Assembly: GCA_963734015.1 (NCBI GenBank)
Contig: CAVTFG010000017.1
Location: 62,001 to 126,000 of the forward strand
Direction: 5' to 3'
Origin: JALZKA01 sp963734015
GTDB taxonomy: Bacteria; Actinomycetota; Thermoleophilia; Solirubrobacterales; 70-9
Length of the DNA stretch: 64,000 nt
Of the stretch, positions 60,301 through 64,000 are shown piece after piece. Position numbers and translations under genes: made by a program. The first letter of the stretch is position 1. Each line of letters begins with the position of its first letter. Under the pieces are notes generated by a model, which searched no databases, was not told the DNA's origin, and saw nothing but the letters and a program-made list of their open reading frames with translations.

Positions 60301-60499
60301 AGAGCGCCGGGGCCTCCCCGCCACCCCCGAGATGGGCGGCTGCTGCGCCATGCGACCTTCCTTCTGCCGGACGACCATGCTCGCGACGGGATCCTCGCGG
60401 CGTTCGAGCGGCACGAACGTGAAGTAGTCGAGACTGAGCACGGCCCTAGGACCCACCTTTCGCGCAACGCCCTCGTCTCCGAGCTTGGCTGACTCGCCA

Positions 60500-61120
60500 A
60501 TGGACCCAGCCACGCTCAACTGCACGCTCACTCCCGAAACCACCGAGGGTCCCTACTGGGTCGACGAGCGGCTGAGACGCTCCGATGTCACTGAAGGCGA
60601 GCCGGGTGTTCCACTTACGCTGATTCTCGGCGTCTACGAGGCCGATGCCGCCTGCAGTCCCTATCCGGGCGCTGTCATTGACATTTGGCAGGCCAATGCT
60701 CTCGGCCTCTACTCCGACCAACCGCAGCAACCTCGCGCCGATACGGGTGGGCAGACCTTCCTCCGCGGCTGTCAAATCTCCGGTGACGACGGATCCGTCG
60801 AGTTCCGGACCATCTATCCCGGCTGGTACGAGGGTCGCACCCTGCACGTTCACGTCCGAGTCAGGACTTTCGTCGCTAACGAGATTACGTTCACCTTCAC
60901 AACTCAGATCTTCTTCGCGGAAGAGACCAACGCTGCCGTGCTGAACACCTATCCCTACACCCAGCGCAACGACCGAGACACGACCAATGCCACCGACACC
61001 ATCTTCGCCCCGGAGCTGATCGCCGCAACCGAGAGCGACCCTCAACACGGCTTCGCGGCGGCATTCGGGATCCGCCTGAGCGGCCTACCGCCCCGCGGGG
61101 CGACCTGGCGGGAGGCCTGA
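60500..61120 (+). CDS. Intradiol ring-cleavage dioxygenase family protein
   Basis: A 206-aa intradiol dioxygenase-type protein, shorter than catechol 1,2-dioxygenases because it lacks their N-terminal helical domain. The non-heme iron ligands can be placed as Tyr in ANALGLYSD, Tyr in YPGWYEGR, and the two His of TLHVHVRV. TTEGPYWVDERLRRSDV at the N-terminus is typical. Relatives act on catechols, hydroxyquinols or lignin-derived aromatics, and some are exported; no signal peptide is seen here. It stands alone among decayed fragments. Confidence 0.88.
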   Translation: MDPATLNCTLTPETTEGPYWVDERLRRSDVTEGEPGVPLTLILGVYEADAACSPYPGAVIDIWQANALGLYSDQPQQPRADTGGQTFLRGCQISGDDGSVEFRTIYPGWYEGRTLHVHVRVRTFVANEITFTFTTQIFFAEETNAAVLNTYPYTQRNDRDTTNATDTIFAPELIAATESDPQHGFAAAFGIRLSGLPPRGATWREA

Positions 61121-61209
61121 GCAAGCTCAAGGCCATCTGCTGGCCCGACTTGGCGGCGCCGAGGGGGTATCCCGGCGTGTGATCTAGCGCACCGAACGAC
61201 CTGCCCAAC

Positions 61210-61338
61210 TCACGCGCTGCGTGCGGCCGGACGGCGGCAGGCGCGGTTCATTGGGCTCCAGCGCGGTTTGGTGCCCATATCCGCGCATGTCCCACCCGAC
61301 CCACCTGCTCCAACGATGATGTAGTCGAACCGATCCAT
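61210..61338 (-). pseudogene. N-terminal fragment of a GMC oxidoreductase
   Basis: From ATG 61338 on the minus strand the frame reads MDRFDYIIVGAGGSGGTCAD, the FAD-binding start of glucose-methanol-choline oxidoreductases, then loses similarity and stops at 61210. Only about 22 residues of a roughly 500-residue enzyme remain. The surrounding 61121-61411 holds nothing else. Confidence 0.5.
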
Positions 61339-61411
61339 CCCGGCTCCGTTATGCGGCTTCGCGCTGCAGGGGCCGCCGAAACGGGGGTTTGAGCTGCCAC
61401 GATGCGAGGCC

Positions 61412-61610
61412 ATGGTGAGTGCTGCAGGACCACCCCGCGAGCTGCGAAAGCGAACAGTGGCCGCGATTGTTCTAGCCGGCGCGCGAGTCGCGACGGCGGC
61501 CTGGCTGCTGCTTCAGGGCGCTATCGCCGCCACGGCGGCCTAGGTGATCGCCAAGTACGGCCTCGATCACCCTGAGCCCTTCTTTGCGCCGGTCGCGGCA
61601 GTCGTTAGTG
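61412..61610 (+). pseudogene. FUSC-type transporter N-terminal fragment, copy 2
   Basis: From ATG 61412 the frame encodes RKRTVAAIVLAGARVATAAW, then LLLQGAIAATAA, an in-frame TAG at 61541 (where FUSC proteins have Trp), then VIAKYGLDHPEPFFAPVAAVVS, a good match to FUSC/aromatic acid exporter N-termini. Similarity stops near 61608. The W-to-stop change plus truncation mark it as dead. The stretch 61611-61791 carries no recognised gene. Confidence 0.6.
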
Positions 61611-61791
61611 GACGTCGAACACCGTGGTCGCCAACCCGAAGCGCTCGCGAACCTGCTCCAGCAAGCCTCGCTCCTGCCAGTCAGCTTCCTCATCGGGCCG
61701 CAAGAGGCGTCTCCCGCGAGCAAGACAGCCGGGTGTTGATGACGCGCGCCTGGCTGAGGTGCCGCCTGCGAGGCAGGGCGGAGTCCGGAAA

Positions 61792-62348
61792 ATGACTCGA
61801 GGCAGGGCGCCCCTCGAAACCAATCCCGTGGACGTAACCCAGTCCGGGCTCCCGGACGGACTGTGGCGCGTCGACCCGCAGCACAGTGAGATCGGCTTCG
61901 CCGTCAAGGACATGTGGGGACTGCGGACGGTTCGCGGCGTCTTCGGTGCATACGACGGGACCCTGGCAGTCGGAGCTAACGGCGCCGCCGGCGAGCTGAC
62001 GATCGAGGCAGCCAGCCTCGACACCGGGAACCGGCGGCGCGACCGGCATCTGCGATCGCCCGCCTTCTCGACGTGGAGCGACACCCGCGGATCGTGTTCG
62101 CCACCACGGCGGCTACCGATCGGGATGGCCGGCTGGCGGTCGCGGGGGAGTTGGCGATCGGCTCGTCCCGCGTGCGGCTGGAGATCCCGGTGACCGTCGA
62201 GCGAATGCCCGGCTGCGCGCTCCGCCTTGAGGGCGAGGCGAACGTCTCCCGCGCGACGGCGGGCGTGGCCTGGAACGTGGTGGGAATGATCCGCGGCGAC
62301 GCGATGCTGCACGCCGCGCTGACACTCAAGCCCGCATCCCGAAAGTAA
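61792..62348 (+). CDS. YceI-family protein, frameshifted
   Basis: A YceI lipocalin-like protein that binds polyisoprenoids or amphiphiles. ATG 61792 leads to LPDGLWRVDPQHSEIGFAVKDMWG (the family opening), TVRGVFGAYDGTL and RDRHLRSPAF. Near 62063 the frame is lost, and the next frame continues DVERHPRIVFATTAATDRDG to GVAWNVVGMIRGDAMLHAAL and a stop at 62348. Adding one base gives 185 aa, normal for the family. No signal peptide is evident. It precedes the SnoaL-like gene by 10 bp. Confidence 0.8.
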
Positions 62349-62358
62349 GGAGGAGCCG

Positions 62359-62796
62359 ATGAGCGACCTTGAGGCCATCGCCGATCGCGTCGAGATCGAG
62401 GCACTGCGCGGCGAGTTCACCGACGCGGTGATGCTGCGCGACTACGACCGCTTGGCGTCGCTTTTTACCCCCGGGGGCGTCGTGCGGATGCCCCACATCA
62501 ACGCCGAGGCCACCAGCCGCGAGGAGATCCGCGCGGGAGTCGAGCGAATGCAGGAGCTCTGGGACTACTTCGTGCAGAACGCCCATCCGGGGACGATCCA
62601 GCTCGATGGCGACACCGCGCAAGGCCGCGCGTACATCTCAGAGCTCATGCACGGGGACGGCGGCTCGCATCTGAACTACGCCGTGTACCACGACCGCTAC
62701 GAGCGAACCCCGGACGGCTGGAAGTTCGCCGAGCGCGTCTATGAGGTCAAGTATTTCGACACGACGCCGCTGGCGGGCTCGGGGCCTGCGGCCTGA
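62359..62796 (+). CDS. SnoaL-like (NTF2-fold) protein
   Basis: A 145-aa NTF2-like protein: IADRVEIEALRGEFTDAVMLRDYDRLASLFTPGGVVRMP at the start, a central pocket-forming helix (SREEIRAGVERMQELWDYFVQNAHPGTIQLDGDTAQGRAYI) and the final strands YAVYHDRYERTPDGWKFAERVYEVKYF. AGGAG precedes ATG 62359. Such proteins are small hydrolases, isomerases or ligand binders. Likely in one transcript with yceI. Confidence 0.9.
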   Translation: MSDLEAIADRVEIEALRGEFTDAVMLRDYDRLASLFTPGGVVRMPHINAEATSREEIRAGVERMQELWDYFVQNAHPGTIQLDGDTAQGRAYISELMHGDGGSHLNYAVYHDRYERTPDGWKFAERVYEVKYFDTTPLAGSGPAA

Positions 62797-62840
62797 GAGT
62801 TCCGCCCGTACCCGACCATGACCACCCCGAGCGGGATGGC

Positions 62841-63242
62841 CTAGTCAGCCCACCAGTCGCGCTGGCCCTCGACGTCTTCGCGCGGAACCTCGCCGAGATT
62901 GGGCGCGCCGATGACGAGGATCTCGAGGCCCTCCGGCCCCGCCTCGTAGCCTCGCCACGTACCGGGTGGGACGCGCACCGCATCCCACTCCTGGAGCTCG
63001 ACGATCTCGTCGTCGAGCTTCATTCGCCCGCTCCCGCGCAGGACCACGTACACCTCCTCCTGCTTCTTGTGCGTGTGGCCGTACGGAAAGCGATAGCCGG
63101 GCGGGACGCGCTGGTAGCCCAGGCCGGATTGCTCGAGCTCGAGCGCCTCGGTCGCCAAGCGGAACTCCAGGTCCGGCGCGCCGTCGAAGTTGGACCCGAC
63201 GTCCTCCAGGTCCTCCTTGAGGTTCCTGAGCGTGAACGGCAC
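62841..63242 (-). CDS. Cupin-domain protein
   Basis: A 133-aa single-cupin protein. The metal motif is spread as YGHTHKKQEEVYVVLRGSGRM (two His, Glu) with the second motif in DAVRVPPGTWRGYEAGPEGLEILVIG, where the usual third His is replaced. It starts at a GTG (63242). Function cannot be assigned; small cupins may be sugar isomerases, dioxygenases or sensors. Convergent with the SnoaL-like gene and divergent from the DHFR-family gene. Confidence 0.88.
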   Translation of the reverse strand: MPFTLRNLKEDLEDVGSNFDGAPDLEFRLATEALELEQSGLGYQRVPPGYRFPYGHTHKKQEEVYVVLRGSGRMKLDDEIVELQEWDAVRVPPGTWRGYEAGPEGLEILVIGAPNLGEVPREDVEGQRDWWAD

Positions 63243-63341
63243 GACCGCAATCCTAGGGTGACGGAGCCCCGCTCGACCGATGAGATCCGCGCCTCGGTGC
63301 GGTCACAACGAGAAAGACCACCACGAGCGAAGGACGAACCG

Positions 63342-63967
63342 ATGAAACTGACGACCATCACGCATGTCACCGTCGATGGAGTGATGCAGGGACTCGGCGC
63401 GGCGGATGAGGACCGCAGGGGCGGATTCGAGCGCGGCGGATGGGCCATACCGCTTTTCGACGACGAGGCCGCGACGTTCCTCGACGAGGCCTTTCAGCGC
63501 GCCGACGCGTTCTTGTTCGGCCGCCGGACCTACGAGATCTTTGCCGGCTCCTGGGGAACCGGCTCCTGGGGGGCAAATCAGGGCAACAACCCGATCTCAG
63601 TGGCGTTGAACACGCGGCCCAAGTACGTGGCGTCGAGCACGCTCACCGAGCCCGAGTGGGACGACACGACGGTGCTGTCCGGTGACGTCGCGGCGGCAAT
63701 CGACGAGCTGAAGGCCAAGCCGGGAGGCGAGCTGCAGGTGCACGGCAGCGGCAACCTGGTCCGCTGGCTCATCGACAACGACCTGGTCGACGAAATCACG
63801 CTGCTCACCTACCCGTTGGTCGTCGGGCAGGGCACGCGACTGTTCCCCGACACCGGCCGGACACAGCACTTGAACTGGTCGAATCGCGGGCCGCCGCCGG
63901 TGGTGTCGTCATCCAGGTCTACCGGCCCGCCGGGCGCCCGGAGTACGCACCGGCCACGGCCGACTGA
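63342..63967 (+). CDS. Dihydrofolate reductase / RibD C-terminal family protein, frameshifted
   Basis: A DHFR-like (YwjB-type) reductase: MKLTTITHVTVDGVMQGLGA, FLDEAFQRADAFLFGRRTYEIFAGSWG, VALNTRPKYVASSTL, ELQVHGSGNLVRWLIDNDLVDEITLLTYPLVVGQGTRLFPD. Near 63872 the frame is lost and, uncorrected, runs to the window end. The adjacent frame gives ELVESRAAAGGVVIQVYRP and a stop at 63967; adding one base yields 208 aa. NADPH-dependent reduction is expected, substrate unknown; these proteins are usually not true folate enzymes. Confidence 0.82.
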
Positions 63968-64000
63968 GGCTGCGACGATGGCTCACACGGAATCGCTCTG

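Overview
The window is a high-GC, gene-dense bacterial chromosome segment. Most genes are transcribed in short, tightly overlapping operons. Several traits suggest an actinobacterium close to the class Thermoleophilia (Solirubrobacter/Gaiella relatives): a six-gene mce cluster, a LytR-CpsA-Psr protein, a DUF6458 protein, an R2-like oxidase fused to an SCP2-like domain, an SdhA-SdhB plus CCG-protein succinate dehydrogenase, and a large Alu-type SRP RNA. This placement is inference; there is no 16S gene in the window. I saw no CRISPR array, insertion sequence, integrase or replication origin.

Layout. 1-1 kb: two tandem secreted-protein paralogs (the first cut by the window edge) with near-identical leaders. 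1-10 kb (minus): six consecutive MCE/MlaD lipid-transfer proteins, with no YrbE permease or MceG ATPase nearby. 10-15 kb: rsmI, a ROK sugar kinase, an LCP protein, an FmdB-type zinc ribbon and glycyl-tRNA synthetase. 15-20 kb: a sulfatase overlapping a glycoside hydrolase, a MOSC protein, and a TetR regulator divergent from an R2lox-SCP2 oxidase across a perfect operator. 20-27 kb: a lipoprotein, a membrane methyltransferase, an hsp20-lon operon, an MBL hydrolase, a small Cys-rich protein, a membrane hydroxylase and an AT-hook/winged-helix protein. 27-41 kb: central metabolism (mdh, icd, AidB-like acyl-CoA dehydrogenase, crotonase, aldehyde dehydrogenase, sdhA-sdhB-CCG protein), with an S2P protease, a carboxypeptidase, a UspA protein and a cation/proton antiporter. 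41-45 kb: lysC, a methyltransferase and asd (aspartate pathway). 45-49 kb: a GH3-like lipid-anchored or membrane-anchored protein and a padR-MMPL operon. 48-53 kb: dnaX-ybaB-recR, two M15 peptidases and the SRP RNA. 53-56 kb: an FAD oxidase, tRNA-Val and a two-component system. 56-60 kb: three paralogous small proteins interleaved with a ferredoxin and a Gre-like factor. 60-62 kb: a decayed accessory patch around an intradiol dioxygenase. 62-64 kb: YceI, SnoaL-like, cupin and DHFR-family proteins.

A recurring oddity is single-base frameshifts. Eight of them, in seven otherwise intact genes (an mce gene, MOSC, TetR twice, carboxypeptidase, sdhB, yceI and the DHFR-family gene), are each repaired exactly by adding or removing one base. 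Because core genes such as sdhB are hit, I read most of these as sequence errors rather than decay. Two of them create large spurious fused frames. The 60-62 kb patch, by contrast, looks like real decay: two truncated FUSC-type fragments and the N-terminus of a GMC oxidoreductase.
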